NCBI RefSeq assembly: GCF_900108875.1
Contig: NZ_FNYJ01000001.1
Coordinates: 1,665,217 to 1,729,216 of the forward strand
Length of the DNA stretch: 64,000 nt
Reading direction: 5' to 3'
DNA from: Pseudomonas sp. NFR16
Lineage (GTDB): Bacteria > Pseudomonadota > Gammaproteobacteria > Pseudomonadales > Pseudomonadaceae
Position 1 is the stretch's first letter; each line of letters opens with the position of its first letter. Positions 1 to 9,586 of the stretch are shown here, in pieces. A model generated the notes under the pieces. The model was not told where the DNA came from. It made no database searches and worked only from the letters and a program-made list of their open reading frames with translations. Both the position numbers and the translations under genes were made by a program.

Positions 1-793
1 TCATGAACCGCATGCCCAGCGCTTTGAGCCGATCCCAGGTGTCGATCAGGTCTTCGGTGAAAAAGGCCACGTGCTGAATGCCTTCGCCGTTGAACTTCAT
101 CAGGAATTCTTCGATCTGCCCGGCCCCTTTGGAGGATTCCTCATTGAGCGGGATGCGAATCATGCCGTCCGGCGCCGTCATCGCCTTGGACGTCAGACCG
201 GTGTACTCGCCTTTGATATCGAAGTAACGAATCTCCCGGAAATTGAACAGCTTCTCGTAGAAATTCGCCCAATACGCCATGCGACCGCGATAGACGTTGT
301 GGGTCAGGTGATCGATGAATTGCAGCCCTGCACCCGCGGGATGACGATCGACACCTTCGATGAACACGAAGTCGATGTCGTAGATGGACGTGCCCTCGCC
401 GAAGCGGTCGATCAGGTACAGCGGCGCGCCGCCGATGCCCTTGATGGCCGGCAATCGCAGCTCCATCGGGCCGGTTGCGATTTCAACCGGTTGAGCGCCG
501 AGCTCCAGCGCACGTTTGTAGGCCTGCTGCGAATCCTTGACCCGGAATGCCATCCCGCACAGGGAAGGACCGTGCTCGGCAGCGAAGTAGGACGCTTCGC
601 TGTGAGGTTCATTGTTGAGGATGATGTTGATGGCGCCCTGACGGTACAGCGCCACGTTCTTGGATCGGTGATGGGCGACCTTGGTAAAGCCCATCATCTG
701 AAACACGGGCTCAAGGACATCTGGAACCGGCGAGGCAAATTCGATGAATTCGAAGCCCATCAGGCCCATCGGGTTTTCGTAGAGATCGGTCAC
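1..793 (-). CDS. hppD: 4-hydroxyphenylpyruvate dioxygenase, N-terminal 264 residues (runs off left edge)
   Basis: Non-haem Fe(II) dioxygenase that converts 4-hydroxyphenylpyruvate to homogentisate in tyrosine breakdown. The frame opens with a GTG at 793 ([19 protein letters not shown]) and stays open to the left edge, so about 95 C-terminal residues are missing compared with the usual ~358. Both vicinal-oxygen-chelate halves are visible. The first two iron ligands of the 2-His-1-Glu triad are present: H162 in FIDHLTHNV and H241 in GIQHVAF. They match His161 and His240 of the P. fluorescens enzyme, shifted by one. The third ligand (a Glu near 323) lies outside the window. The next gene on this strand, maiA, acts later in the same pathway, but 142 bp separate them. 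Confidence 0.95.
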   Translation of the reverse strand, partial: MTDLYENPMGLMGFEFIEFASPVPDVLEPVFQMMGFTKVAHHRSKNVALYRQGAINIILNNEPHSEASYFAAEHGPSLCGMAFRVKDSQQAYKRALELGAQPVEIATGPMELRLPAIKGIGGAPLYLIDRFGEGTSIYDIDFVFIEGVDRHPAGAGLQFIDHLTHNVYRGRMAYWANFYEKLFNFREIRYFDIKGEYTGLTSKAMTAPDGMIRIPLNEESSKGAGQIEEFLMKFNGEGIQHVAFFTEDLIDTWDRLKALGMRFM

Positions 794-935
794 GGTCTTG
801 CTCCTGCTGAAAAGTGGAATGCACAACGGCGGGCATTACCGTTCAGCGGGAGGCGCACAGGAAATTCCCCGTACACTGCGGGCGAGGAAGTCGCCGAATA
901 TCAACTGCAGACCGAAGATTTTCATGTAGGAAAGG

Positions 936-1568
936 TTACTCCGGCTTGTCCGATTGCGCATCAGGATGGGCTTGCTGAAAAGCCGGATGCTGCAACGCCA
1001 GCGCTTCCACCCGACAGATGCGCGGGAAGGCGCTCAGGTCGACATTGAAACGTCGGGCGGCGTACAGCTGCGGCAGCAGGTACGCATCTGCCAGGCCGAC
1101 CTGGCCGAAACAGAAGCCTTCATCGTCGATCAAGGCTTCGACGGCAGCGAAACCCTGAGTGATCCAGTGCCCGATCCACGCGCCGACATCCCCTTCATCA
1201 TGCCCCAGACCGCGCAGCCGGTTGAGCACCGCCACGTTGTGCAAGGGATGAATGTCACAGCCGATCAGCGCGGCGACCTCGCGATGCCGTGCCCGGGCCA
1301 GAAGGTCAGTCGGCAACAACGCAGGTTCCGGTGAGTGTTCTTCAAGGTATTCGATGATTGCCATGGACTGGATGACAACCTGACCGCTGTCGAGCCTGAG
1401 GGCGGGCACGCGGCCTTGCGGATTGATTGCCAGATATTCCGGCTCGTGGTGCTCGCCGCCGTCCCGGATCAGATTGACCGGAATCGCGGTGACTTCGAGC
1501 CCCTTCAGCGCCAGGGCGATACGCACCCTGTAGCTGGAGGTAGATCGGTAGTAAGTGAAGAGATCCAC
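936..1568 (-). CDS. maiA: maleylacetoacetate isomerase (zeta-class glutathione transferase)
   Basis: 210 residues, the normal length. Isomerises maleylacetoacetate to fumarylacetoacetate with glutathione in homogentisate catabolism. The N-terminal thioredoxin-like domain (about 1-85) has YYRSTSSYRVRIALALKG at the active site. The zeta-class SSC-type motif has Ser where many homologues have Cys. The glutathione-binding segment INPQGRVPAL and IQSMAIIEYLEE are intact, and a helical C-terminal domain follows. The usual partners hmgA and fahA are not in the window. A 15-bp palindrome 27 bp upstream of the start (1595-1609) suggests its own local control. Confidence 0.93.
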   Translation of the reverse strand: MDLFTYYRSTSSYRVRIALALKGLEVTAIPVNLIRDGGEHHEPEYLAINPQGRVPALRLDSGQVVIQSMAIIEYLEEHSPEPALLPTDLLARARHREVAALIGCDIHPLHNVAVLNRLRGLGHDEGDVGAWIGHWITQGFAAVEALIDDEGFCFGQVGLADAYLLPQLYAARRFNVDLSAFPRICRVEALALQHPAFQQAHPDAQSDKPE

Positions 1569-1594
1569 GGGAAGGCCTGTCTTGTTGTTATTGT

Positions 1595-1609
1595 CGTAAA
1601 CCGTTTACG
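1595..1609. promoter_or_regulatory. perfect palindrome upstream of maiA, candidate operator
   Basis: CGTAAACCGTTTACG is a perfect inverted repeat of 7-bp arms around one base. It lies between the maiA start (1568) and the glcC stop (1649). A further CGTAAA half-site follows at about 1614. The position suits an operator for maiA. It does not match the HmgR site I know from P. putida (TCGTAATCTGATTACGA), so the protein that binds it is unknown. Confidence 0.45.
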
Positions 1610-1648
1610 CATTGCGTAAATTGCGACATTGGCCTGCGGCTGTCAAGG

Positions 1649-2422
1649 TCAGGTCCAGCCCTCCAGTCGCAAAGTCGCGCGGACCAGCCGCTGCTCCTCG
1701 TTTTCGATCTCCCGCAGGTTGTCGCAGATGCTCTGAATGTGCGCGACGGCGGCCTTGCGCGCCTGTTCCGGCAAGCGTCCGGTGACGGCGTTGTAAAGCC
1801 GCGCATGGTGCCGGTCGATCTGGCGTTTCTGCGCTTCACGGTGGTAGAGGTTGTTGACCGAGGCAAATACCGTGTTGAGCAACAGATCGGTGAGCGAGCG
1901 CAACGTCTGGACCAGCACCGGGTTGTGCGATGCCTCGCAGATCGCCAGATGGAATGCGTGATCCAGCCGCGCGTGTTCGGACGCCGAGAGCGTGTGGCCA
2001 TGGGCCTGCACCAGCGCGTCATAGGCGCGCGTAATCAGCACAAAATCGGCGTCAGTGCCGCGCAAGGCCGCCAGCCGCGCCGATTCGCCCTCCAGCAGGC
2101 TTCGCACCTCGAACAGGTCGTAGAGCGTGCGCGGTTGTGAGGCGAACAAGTGCATCAGCGGTGAAGACGCACTCAGGCCCAGCCCGCCCATCTGCGCGAC
2201 GAACGAGCCCTTGCCCTGCTGCGTTTCGATGATGCCGCGGGCACGGAGCAGCTTGAGGCCCTCACGCAGCGCGGTTCGGGAAACCCCCAGTTTTTCGGTC
2301 AGACGACGCTCGGACGGTAACAGCTCACCGACCTTGAGCACGCCATCCACAATCAACCGCTCGATGCGCTCACTGACGACATCGGCCACTTGAGGCGCGC
2401 GGGTGCTGGTACTGCCTTCCAT
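1649..2422 (-). CDS. glcC: GlcC-type FadR/GntR-family regulator of the glycolate operon
   Basis: 257 residues. The N-terminal winged helix-turn-helix (about 10-75; LLPSERRLTEKLGVSRTALR then GKGSFVA) is typical of GntR proteins. The C-terminal helical FCD domain (about 95-235) carries the usual metal/ligand histidines (DHAFHLAICEASHN; later HIQSI). The gene is divergent from glcDEFGB, as in other bacteria where GlcC activates or controls glycolate use. Two perfect TNGTNNNACNA palindromes in the shared 299-bp intergenic region are the expected binding sites. The name rests on family plus position. A close lactate-type regulator (LldR) cannot be excluded on family alone. Confidence 0.85.
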   Translation of the reverse strand: MEGSTSTRAPQVADVVSERIERLIVDGVLKVGELLPSERRLTEKLGVSRTALREGLKLLRARGIIETQQGKGSFVAQMGGLGLSASSPLMHLFASQPRTLYDLFEVRSLLEGESARLAALRGTDADFVLITRAYDALVQAHGHTLSASEHARLDHAFHLAICEASHNPVLVQTLRSLTDLLLNTVFASVNNLYHREAQKRQIDRHHARLYNAVTGRLPEQARKAAVAHIQSICDNLREIENEEQRLVRATLRLEGWT

Positions 2423-2488
2423 CCCTCTCTCCCTGCATGACGACCGGACCCCAGCGCTGCAAAACTAACTGGCCGCAGCCAAGATCAC

Positions 2489-2499
2489 TGGTATGACCA
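2489..2499. promoter_or_regulatory. GlcC/FadR-type operator 1
   Basis: TGGTATGACCA fits the FadR-subfamily consensus TNGTNNNACNA exactly and is embedded in CTGGTATGACCAG. It lies 67 bp upstream of the glcC start and 223 bp before glcD, and is probably the site for autoregulation. Confidence 0.65.
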
Positions 2500-2595
2500 G
2501 CAGCATCGAACAAATATCTGCAAAATCCTTAACGACCTATCCGACTGATTTGCATGATCTTTTCAAAATAAAACGGTGCAAACGCCCAGAAAAAC

Positions 2596-2606
2596 TGGTT
2601 CGACCA
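2596..2606. promoter_or_regulatory. GlcC/FadR-type operator 2
   Basis: TGGTTCGACCA is a second exact match to TNGTNNNACNA, inside CTGGTTCGACCAG. It lies 116 bp upstream of the glcD ATG and is probably the site that controls the glc operon promoter. The two sites are 107 bp apart, centre to centre. Confidence 0.65.
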
Positions 2607-2721
2607 GTGCGTTCTGACATGGACAGTAGCGATCGCAAGGCCAATGATGCAAGTCAGCCGTGGAAACGTTCTGCATCAGAACAGGCCTCAAATAAAAACA
2701 AGACGGGGTTGCGAACCCATC

Positions 2722-4221
2722 ATGAATATTCTGTACGACGAACGCGTCGATGGCGCGTTGCCTGCCATCGACAAGGCGCAGCTGCTGCAAGCACTGCAGA
2801 CGCGACTGCCCGACATGGACCTCCTTCACCGAGAGGAAGAACTGCGGCCCTACGAATGCGACGGGCTTTCGGCTTATCGCACCACGCCGATGCTGGTAGC
2901 GCTTCCCGAGCGCGTCGAGCAAGTGCAGACGCTGCTCAAGGTCTGCCACGAGCGCGGCGTTCCGGTGGTCGCACGCGGTGCCGGCACGGGATTATCCGGC
3001 GGTGCCCTGCCACTGGAGAAAGGCGTGCTGCTGGTCATGGCACGCTTCAACAAAATTCTGCACATCGACCCGGCAGGACGCTTTGCCCGCGTGCAGCCGG
3101 GCGTGCGCAATCTGGCGATTTCTCAGGCCGCCGCGCCTTCCGACCTTTATTACGCGCCCGACCCGTCCTCGCAGATCGCCTGCTCGATCGGTGGCAATGT
3201 CGCTGAAAACGCCGGCGGCGTGCATTGCCTGAAATATGGCCTGACCGTGCATAACCTGCTCAAGGTCGACATCCTCACCGTCGAAGGCGAACGCATGGTG
3301 CTCGGGTCGGATGCGCTCGACTCGCCGGGCTTCGACCTGCTGGCGCTGTTCACAGGTTCAGAAGGCATGCTCGGGGTCATCACCGAAGTGACCGTCAAAC
3401 TGTTGCCCAAGCCGCAGGTGGCCCGCGTGCTGCTGGCGGCATTCGATTCGGTTGAAAAAGCCGGTCGCGCGGTGGCCGACATCATCGCAGAGGGCATCAT
3501 CCCCGGTGGTCTGGAAATGATGGACAACCTGGCCATCCGCGCCGCCGAAGACTTCATCCACGCAGGCTACCCGGTGGACGCAGAAGCGATTCTGCTGTGC
3601 GAACTGGACGGTGTCGAAGCCGACGTTCACGACGATTGCGACCGCGTCCGCGCGGTCCTGCAAAAGGCCGGCGCCACCGAGGTGCGGCAGGCGAAGGACG
3701 AGGCCGAGCGCGTGCGTTTCTGGGCGGGCCGGAAAAATGCGTTTCCTGCGGTGGGCCGATTGTCGCCGGACTATTACTGCATGGACGGGACCATTCCACG
3801 TCGGGAGTTGCCGGGCGTATTGAAGGGCATCTCCGCGCTGTCCGAAGAGTACGGCCTGCGCGTGGCGAACGTGTTCCACGCCGGCGACGGCAATATGCAC
3901 CCGCTGATTCTGTTCGATGCCAACCAGGCGGGCGAACTAGACCGCGCCGAAGCGTTGGGCGGGAAAATTCTGGAACTGTGCGTCAAAGTCGGCGGCAGCA
4001 TCACCGGTGAGCATGGTGTCGGGCGAGAGAAAATCAATCAGATGTGCGCGCAGTTCAACAGCGACGAACTGACCCTGTTCCACGCCGTTAAAGCGGCGTT
4101 CGACCCCAGTGGCATGCTCAATCCCGGCAAGAACATTCCGACGCTCCATCGCTGTGCGGAGTTCGGCGCAATGCACGTGCACATGGGCAAGCTGCCCTTC
4201 CCTGAACTGGAGCGTTTCTGA
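2722..4221 (+). CDS. glcD: glycolate oxidase subunit GlcD (FAD-binding)
   Basis: 499 residues. FAD subunit of the membrane-associated GlcDEF complex that oxidises glycolate to glyoxylate. The PCMH-type FAD domain (about 50-230) shows VARGAGTGLSGGALPLEKG and CSIGGNVAENAGGVHCLKYG. The C-terminal FAD-oxidase domain ends in the signature SITGEHGVGREK near residue 435 and LNPGKNIPT. The ATG at 2722 (MNILYDERV) matches family length. An in-frame upstream ATG at 2644 would add 26 unlikely residues. The stop overlaps the glcE start by one base (TGATG), which implies translational coupling. Confidence 0.97.
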   Translation: MNILYDERVDGALPAIDKAQLLQALQTRLPDMDLLHREEELRPYECDGLSAYRTTPMLVALPERVEQVQTLLKVCHERGVPVVARGAGTGLSGGALPLEKGVLLVMARFNKILHIDPAGRFARVQPGVRNLAISQAAAPSDLYYAPDPSSQIACSIGGNVAENAGGVHCLKYGLTVHNLLKVDILTVEGERMVLGSDALDSPGFDLLALFTGSEGMLGVITEVTVKLLPKPQVARVLLAAFDSVEKAGRAVADIIAEGIIPGGLEMMDNLAIRAAEDFIHAGYPVDAEAILLCELDGVEADVHDDCDRVRAVLQKAGATEVRQAKDEAERVRFWAGRKNAFPAVGRLSPDYYCMDGTIPRRELPGVLKGISALSEEYGLRVANVFHAGDGNMHPLILFDANQAGELDRAEALGGKILELCVKVGGSITGEHGVGREKINQMCAQFNSDELTLFHAVKAAFDPSGMLNPGKNIPTLHRCAEFGAMHVHMGKLPFPELERF

Positions 4222-5318
4222 TGAGTGCCGAACGCCAACCACAGGCCCGCACGCCGGACCGCGATGCCAGCGACGCGTTGCTGGAGCAAGTCAGACAGGC
4301 CATCGACCTCAGCTTGCCGCTGCGCATCCAGGGCGCGAACAGCAAGGCGTTCCTCGGCCGCGAGGTGGCCGGCGAGGTGCTCGACACCCGCGCGCATCGC
4401 GGCATCGTCACCTATGACCCGACGGAGCTGGTGATCACCGCACGCGCCGGCACCCCGCTCAGCGAACTGAACGCCGCGCTCGACGAGGCCGGGCAGATGC
4501 TCCCGTGCGAACCCCCGACCTACAGCGACAGCGGCATCGGCGACGCCACAGTCGGCGGGATGATTGCAGCCGGGCTCTCCGGGCCGCGGCGCCCATGGGC
4601 GGGCTCGGTGCGCGACTTCGTCTTGGGCACGCGAGTGATCACCGGCCTGGGCAAGCACCTGAAATTCGGCGGGGAAGTGATGAAAAACGTCGCAGGCTAT
4701 GATCTGTCGCGCCTGATGGCGGGCAGCTTTGGCTGCCTTGGGCTGATCACCGAAGTCTCGCTGAAAGTCCTGCCCAAGCCGCGCCTGTGCACCAGCATTG
4801 CGCTGGAAATGGACAGCGCACGCGCCCTCGCCCGCCTCGCCGAATGGGGGCAGCAGCCGTTGCCGATCAGCGCCGCAAGCCATGATGGACGGGTGCTGCG
4901 GTTGCGCCTTGAAGGTGGTGAAGGTTCGGTGGCCGCCGCCCATGATCGTCTCGGCGGCGAGTCGATCGACCCGGCTTACTGGCGAGACCTGAACGCCCAC
5001 CGGCTGGATTTCTTCACCGACGGCCGACCGTTATGGCGCCTTTCGCTGCCCACCCACACCGCGCTGCTGGCCGTACCGGGCGAGCAGCTGATCGATTGGG
5101 GCGGCGCACAACGCTGGCTGAAATCCGACGCGGGCGGCGAAGACATCCGACGCATCGTCAGCGCAGTGGGCGGTCACGCCGTCTGCTACAGCCATGGCCT
5201 GGACGACAGCCCCTTCCAGCCTCTGGCGGAGCCGCTTCTGCGCTATCACCGCCAGCTCAAGGCGCAACTCGATCCGCACGGGATATTCAACCCCGGCCGA
5301 ATGTACGCGGAGATCTGA
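4221..5318 (+). CDS. glcE: glycolate oxidase subunit GlcE (FAD-binding)
   Basis: 365 residues. Second FAD-domain subunit of glycolate oxidase, shorter than GlcD as usual. The PCMH-type segment includes RIQGANSKAFLGR, a region equivalent to DPTELVITARAGTPLSELN, and GDATVGGMIAAGLSGPRRP. The C-terminus ends HGIFNPGRMYAEI, the mark of FAD-oxidase C domains. Its start overlaps the glcD stop by one base and glcF begins two bases after its stop, so the three subunits are made from one tightly packed message. Confidence 0.96.
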   Translation: MSAERQPQARTPDRDASDALLEQVRQAIDLSLPLRIQGANSKAFLGREVAGEVLDTRAHRGIVTYDPTELVITARAGTPLSELNAALDEAGQMLPCEPPTYSDSGIGDATVGGMIAAGLSGPRRPWAGSVRDFVLGTRVITGLGKHLKFGGEVMKNVAGYDLSRLMAGSFGCLGLITEVSLKVLPKPRLCTSIALEMDSARALARLAEWGQQPLPISAASHDGRVLRLRLEGGEGSVAAAHDRLGGESIDPAYWRDLNAHRLDFFTDGRPLWRLSLPTHTALLAVPGEQLIDWGGAQRWLKSDAGGEDIRRIVSAVGGHAVCYSHGLDDSPFQPLAEPLLRYHRQLKAQLDPHGIFNPGRMYAEI

Positions 5319-5320
5319 TC

Positions 5321-6544
5321 ATGCAGACGACCCTGAGCGAATACGCCAAAAGCCTGCCCCGTGGCGAAGAAGCCGAGAGCATCCTGCGCAGCTGCGTGCA
5401 CTGCGGATTCTGCAACGCCACCTGCCCGACCTATCAACTGCTGGGCGATGAACTCGACGGCCCACGCGGCCGGATCTACTTGATCAAGCAAGTGCTGGAG
5501 GGCAAGGAAGTCACTGAAAAAACCCAGTTGCACCTGGACCGTTGCCTGTCCTGCCGCAACTGCGAAACCACCTGCCCGTCCGGCGTCGACTATCACAACC
5601 TGCTGGACATCGGCCGGGCGGTAGTCGATGCAGCCGTGCCGCGCCCGATGGGTCAGCGCGTGCTGCGAGAAAGCCTGCGCGCGGTGGTGCCCAATGCCGG
5701 GCTGTTCAAGGCGCTGACGCAGATGGGTAATTCGTTTCGCCCGCTGCTGCCGAACCGCCTGAAGGACAAGCTGCCGGACCACCTTCGCGCCCCCGGGTTG
5801 CGCCCGACACGGCAACATCCAAGGCAGATGCTGATCCTGGAAGGCTGCGTGCAACCAGGCCTGTCCCCCAACACCAACGCTGCCACGGCGCGGGTGCTGG
5901 ATCGGCTGGGTATCACCGTGAAATCCGTCGCCCAGGCGGGTTGCTGCGGCGCGGTGGATTACCACCTCAATGCCCAGGAGCAAGGCCTGCAGCGCGCGCG
6001 TCGGAACATTGATGCGTGGTGGCCCGCCGTGCAGGCCGGTGCCGAAGCGATCGTGCAGACGGCCAGCGGTTGCGGGGCGTTCGTCAAAGACTATGGGCAC
6101 TTGTTGCGTGACGACCCGGCATACGCCGAGAAAGCCGCCCGGGTCAGCGCGCTGACCAAGGATCTGGTTGAAATCATGCGGGCCGAGCCGCTGGAAAACC
6201 TTGGCGCCTGCACCAGCCAGAAACTCGCTTTCCACTGTCCGTGCACGTTGCAGCATGCGCAAAAACTGGGGGGCGCCGTGGAAGCGGTGCTTACCCGGCT
6301 GGGTTTCAATCTGACCGCCGTGCCCGACAGTCACTTATGCTGTGGCTCGGCCGGGACGTACTCGATCACCCAGCCCGAATTGTCGAAACGGCTGCGCGAC
6401 AACAAGATGAATGCCCTGGAAAGCGGCAGCCCGGACGTTATCGCGACCGCCAACATCGGCTGCCAGACCCACTTGGCCGGTGCCGGCCGGACACCCGTCA
6501 AACACTGGATCGAACTCATCGAGGACGCGCTGCATCGAACCTGA
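5321..6544 (+). CDS. glcF: glycolate oxidase iron-sulfur subunit GlcF
   Basis: 407 residues. Electron-transfer subunit of glycolate oxidase. Two ferredoxin-type 4Fe-4S motifs near the N-terminus: C25-x2-C28-x2-C31-x3-C35-P (CVHCGFCNATCP) and CLSCRNCETTCPSG about 50 residues later. Two CCG-type domains follow, seen as AGCCGAVDYH and HLCCGSAGTYS. The ATG at 5321 (MQTTLSEYAKSLP) lies two bases past the glcE stop. A longer in-frame extension into glcE exists but cannot be real because it would overlap a well-conserved gene. Confidence 0.97.
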   Translation: MQTTLSEYAKSLPRGEEAESILRSCVHCGFCNATCPTYQLLGDELDGPRGRIYLIKQVLEGKEVTEKTQLHLDRCLSCRNCETTCPSGVDYHNLLDIGRAVVDAAVPRPMGQRVLRESLRAVVPNAGLFKALTQMGNSFRPLLPNRLKDKLPDHLRAPGLRPTRQHPRQMLILEGCVQPGLSPNTNAATARVLDRLGITVKSVAQAGCCGAVDYHLNAQEQGLQRARRNIDAWWPAVQAGAEAIVQTASGCGAFVKDYGHLLRDDPAYAEKAARVSALTKDLVEIMRAEPLENLGACTSQKLAFHCPCTLQHAQKLGGAVEAVLTRLGFNLTAVPDSHLCCGSAGTYSITQPELSKRLRDNKMNALESGSPDVIATANIGCQTHLAGAGRTPVKHWIELIEDALHRT

Positions 6545-6593
6545 TCGCGCGCAGCCTCGACCCTCTCACCCCGTTCTTGCTCAGGAGAGCTGC

Positions 6594-7001
6594 ATGAAAA
6601 CCAAATCCGTACTGACCCAGACCGAAGTCACCCAGATCCTTGCCGCGGCGCGCGCCGAGGCACAGGACAACGGCTGGGCGGTTGCCATCGCTGTGACCGA
6701 CGACGGCGGCCATTTGCTGGGCTTCGAGCGTCTGGACGGCTGCGCGCCGATCGGTGGCTACATTGCCATCGAAAAAGCCCGCACCGCTGCGCTTGGCCGA
6801 CGCGAATCCAAAGGCTACGAAGAAATGGTCAACGGTGGCCGCACGGCCTTCGTCACGGCCCCGCTGCTGACATCGCTGGAAGGTGGCGTGCCGGTCATCG
6901 TTGCGGGCGAAACCGTTGGCGCGGTGGGCGTTTCCGGCGTCAAGGCCGATCAGGATGCGCAGGTCGCCAAGGCCGGGGTTGCTGCGGTCAATGCCGGTTA
7001 A
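6594..7001 (+). CDS. glcG: GlcG / HbpS-like heme-binding-fold protein
   Basis: 135 residues of the DUF336/GlcG-HbpS family (AVTDDGGHLLGFERLDGC; IAIEKARTAALGR; GGVPVIVAGETVGAVGVSG). The exact biochemical role of GlcG is not settled; homologues sit in glycolate, diol and degradation operons. The start at 6594 follows a good ribosome site (AGGAGAGCTGC). It lies 49 bp after glcF and before glcB, so it belongs to the glc operon. Confidence 0.9.
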   Translation: MKTKSVLTQTEVTQILAAARAEAQDNGWAVAIAVTDDGGHLLGFERLDGCAPIGGYIAIEKARTAALGRRESKGYEEMVNGGRTAFVTAPLLTSLEGGVPVIVAGETVGAVGVSGVKADQDAQVAKAGVAAVNAG

Positions 7002-7018
7002 CAGCAACAGATAACTTC

Positions 7019-7104
7019 TGTAGGAGTGAGCTTGCTCGCGACAGGGGTGGACCAGACACCCTTTTTACAAACAGATTGCGATCGCGAGCAAGCTCACGCC
7101 TACA
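7019..7104. repeat. REP inverted pair (family 1) between glcG and glcB
   Basis: Two facing copies of the Pseudomonas REP type GTAGGAGTGAGCTTGCTCGC (7019-7042) and its inverse (7081-7104) around a 38-bp spacer. Likely a bidirectional mobile intergenic element. It could act as an mRNA stabiliser or attenuator between glcG and glcB. Confidence 0.85.
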
Positions 7105-7142
7105 GGGTCGCATGACACACAATTCATGATGGAGAGCCCGAG

Positions 7143-9320
7143 ATGACCGAATTCGTCAACTGCCACAACCTCAAGGTTGCGGCCAATCTGAAACGCTTCG
7201 TCGACGAGGACGTGCTTCCCGGAACAGGGCTGAACCCGGACGTGTTCTGGGCCGATTTCGATTCGCTGGTGCATGACCTCGCTCCGATCAACCGTGAGTT
7301 GCTGGCCGAGCGCGAGCGCATTCAGGCGCAACTGGACAAGTGGCATAAATCCAATCCGGGCCCGGTCACCGACATGCCCGCGTACATCGCCTTTCTCGAC
7401 TCCATCGGCTACTTGCAGCCGGTGCCCGCCGAGGTCAAGGCCACCACCAGCAAAGTCGACATCGAGGTCAGCGAACAGGCCGGTCCGCAGCTCGTGGTGC
7501 CCGCAGCCAATGCCCGCTATGCCCTGAACGCCGCGAATGCGCGCTGGGGTTCGCTGTATGACGCGTTGTACGGCACCGACGCGATTTCCAGCGCCAACGG
7601 CGCCGAGATCAAGGCCGGTTACAATCCGCTGCGCGGCGCCAAGGTCATTGCCTTTGCCCGCGCTCTGCTCGATGAAGCCGCGCCACTGGCGTCCGGTTCT
7701 CACGTTCAGGCCCAGGCCTATGCCGTCGACAGTGGCGAGCTGCTGGTGACTCTCGCCGACGGCAGCCAGTCGCGACTGGCGCAACCGGAAAAGTACGTCG
7801 GATATCAGGGCGAGCCGCGGCAGCCGACCGCCATTCTGCTGAAGAATCACGGCCTGCACATCGAGATCCAGATTGACCCCGCCAGCGCCATCGGCAGCAC
7901 CGACGCGGCAGGCATCAAGGACCTGCTGCTCGAAGCCGCGCTGTCGACCATCATCGACTGTGAAGACTCGGTCGCGGCGGTGGACGCCGACGACAAGCTG
8001 GTGATCTACCGCAACTGGCTCGGCCTGATGAAGGGCGATCTCACCGAAGAACTGGTCAAGGGCGGCAAGCCCCTCACTCGCCGCCTGAATGCCGACCGCG
8101 AATACACCGCCGCCGATGGCAGCCACATCACGCTGCACGGCCGTTCGCTGCTGTTCATCCGCAACGTCGGTCACCTGATGACCAACCCGGCAATCGTGTA
8201 TGACGGCAACAAGGAAATTCCCGAAGGCATTCTCGATGGCGTGATCACCAGCCTGATCGCGCTCCATGATCTGCATAATCGCGGCAACTCCCGCGCGGGC
8301 AGCGTGTACATCGTCAAGCCGAAGATGCATGGTCCGGACGAAGTCGCTTTCGCCGATCAGCTGTTTGCACGCATTGAAGACGTCCTGAAGATTCCGCGCA
8401 ACACCCTGAAAATGGGCATCATGGATGAAGAACGGCGTACCAGCGTCAACCTCAAGGCGTGCATTCACGCCGCGTCGGCGCGGGTGGCGTTCATCAATAC
8501 CGGGTTCCTGGATCGCACCGGCGACGAGATGCACACCTCCATGGAAGCCGGCCCGATGCTGCGCAAAGGCGACATGAAGGCCACGCCGTGGATCAAGGCG
8601 TACGAGCGCAGCAACGTGTTGGTCGGTCTGGCCTGCGGCTTGCGCGGTCGGGCGCAGATCGGCAAGGGCATGTGGGCGATGCCGGACCAGATGGCCGAGA
8701 TGCTGGAGCAGAAGATCGGCCATCCGAAGTCCGGCGCGACAACCGCCTGGGTGCCTTCGCCGACTGCCGCGACCCTGCATGCGCTGCATTACCACAAGGT
8801 CGATGTGAAAGCCGTGCAGCAGGAACTGGAAAAAGTCGATCTGGACAGCGTCAGCGAGGAAATCCTGCTGGATCTGCTGAGCATTCCGGTCGTGACGGAA
8901 GCAAAATGGACCGACGATCAGATCCGCGAAGAAGTCGAGAACAATGCGCAAGGGCTGCTCGGTTACGTGGTGCGCTGGGTCGAGCAAGGCGTCGGCTGTT
9001 CGAAGGTGCCGGACATCCATAACGTCGGCTTGATGGAGGACCGTGCGACCTTGCGTATTTCAAGCCAGCACATCGCCAACTGGTTGCGCCATAAGGTGAT
9101 CGACGATCATTACGCGCTGGAAACCCTCAAGCGCATGGCCAAAGTGGTGGACAAGCAGAATGCGGGGGATGCGGCATACAAACCGATGGCCGAGAACTTC
9201 GACAAGTCGGTGGCGTTCCAGGCCGCGTGCGCGCTGGTGTTCAAGGGTCGGGAGCAACCAAGCGGCTACACCGAACCGTTGTTGCACGAATTCAGGCTGG
9301 CGTTCAAGAAACAGGCCTGA
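7143..9320 (+). CDS. glcB: malate synthase G
   Basis: 725 residues, the standard length of isoform G. Condenses glyoxylate with acetyl-CoA to malate, so the glyoxylate made by GlcDEF enters central metabolism. Visible landmarks: [17 protein letters not shown] (the Mg-binding/active-site region), the arginine-rich [34 protein letters not shown], and near the C-terminus [20 protein letters not shown]. The start at 7143 follows GGAGAGCCCGAG. The gene is separated from glcG by a REP hairpin but reads in the same direction, as in other glc clusters. Confidence 0.97.
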   Translation: MTEFVNCHNLKVAANLKRFVDEDVLPGTGLNPDVFWADFDSLVHDLAPINRELLAERERIQAQLDKWHKSNPGPVTDMPAYIAFLDSIGYLQPVPAEVKATTSKVDIEVSEQAGPQLVVPAANARYALNAANARWGSLYDALYGTDAISSANGAEIKAGYNPLRGAKVIAFARALLDEAAPLASGSHVQAQAYAVDSGELLVTLADGSQSRLAQPEKYVGYQGEPRQPTAILLKNHGLHIEIQIDPASAIGSTDAAGIKDLLLEAALSTIIDCEDSVAAVDADDKLVIYRNWLGLMKGDLTEELVKGGKPLTRRLNADREYTAADGSHITLHGRSLLFIRNVGHLMTNPAIVYDGNKEIPEGILDGVITSLIALHDLHNRGNSRAGSVYIVKPKMHGPDEVAFADQLFARIEDVLKIPRNTLKMGIMDEERRTSVNLKACIHAASARVAFINTGFLDRTGDEMHTSMEAGPMLRKGDMKATPWIKAYERSNVLVGLACGLRGRAQIGKGMWAMPDQMAEMLEQKIGHPKSGATTAWVPSPTAATLHALHYHKVDVKAVQQELEKVDLDSVSEEILLDLLSIPVVTEAKWTDDQIREEVENNAQGLLGYVVRWVEQGVGCSKVPDIHNVGLMEDRATLRISSQHIANWLRHKVIDDHYALETLKRMAKVVDKQNAGDAAYKPMAENFDKSVAFQAACALVFKGREQPSGYTEPLLHEFRLAFKKQA

Positions 9321-9370
9321 TCGACATAGAACCGTCCCGACTGACGCCATTCGGTGAGAGCCTTATTAGA

Positions 9371-9478
9371 TGATCGTTCCCACGCTCTGCGTGGGCGTGC
9401 ATCATGTGACGCTGCGTCACCACGGCTGGACGCAGAGCGTCTAGGGCGGCGTTACCACGCGGAGCGTGGGAACGATCA
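9371..9478. repeat. REP-like inverted repeat (family 2)
   Basis: GATCGTTCCCACGCTCTGCG at the left end and its inverse (ACGCGGAGCGTGGGAACGAT) at the right end enclose about 60 bp. Between them lies a second internal hairpin (GTGACGCTGCGTCAC) and a further CGCAGAGCG copy. It sits between convergent glcB and gntR and is a common Pseudomonas intergenic repeat. Confidence 0.8.
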
Positions 9479-9518
9479 GATGCGGTGTTACTGACTCACC
9501 GCTTTCGCCACCGTCGTA

Positions 9519-9560
9519 CCCCCCCCCCCAGAAGCTTCCACAGAGTTGTGCCCCCCCTTG
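9519..9560. repeat. poly-C tracts downstream of gntR
   Basis: A run of about eleven C residues (9519-9529) and a second run of seven C about 22 bp later (near 9551) lie in the non-coding gap between glcB and gntR. Such tracts are prone to slippage or miscalling. I see no reading frame they would switch. Confidence 0.5.
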
Positions 9561-9586
9561 AAATCCGGGCGGTCAGGTGATCAGAG

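Noticed and set aside
7065..9020. A 651-codon minus-strand open frame opposite malate synthase G
   Set aside because: No ribosome site, no recognised domain, antisense of glcB.
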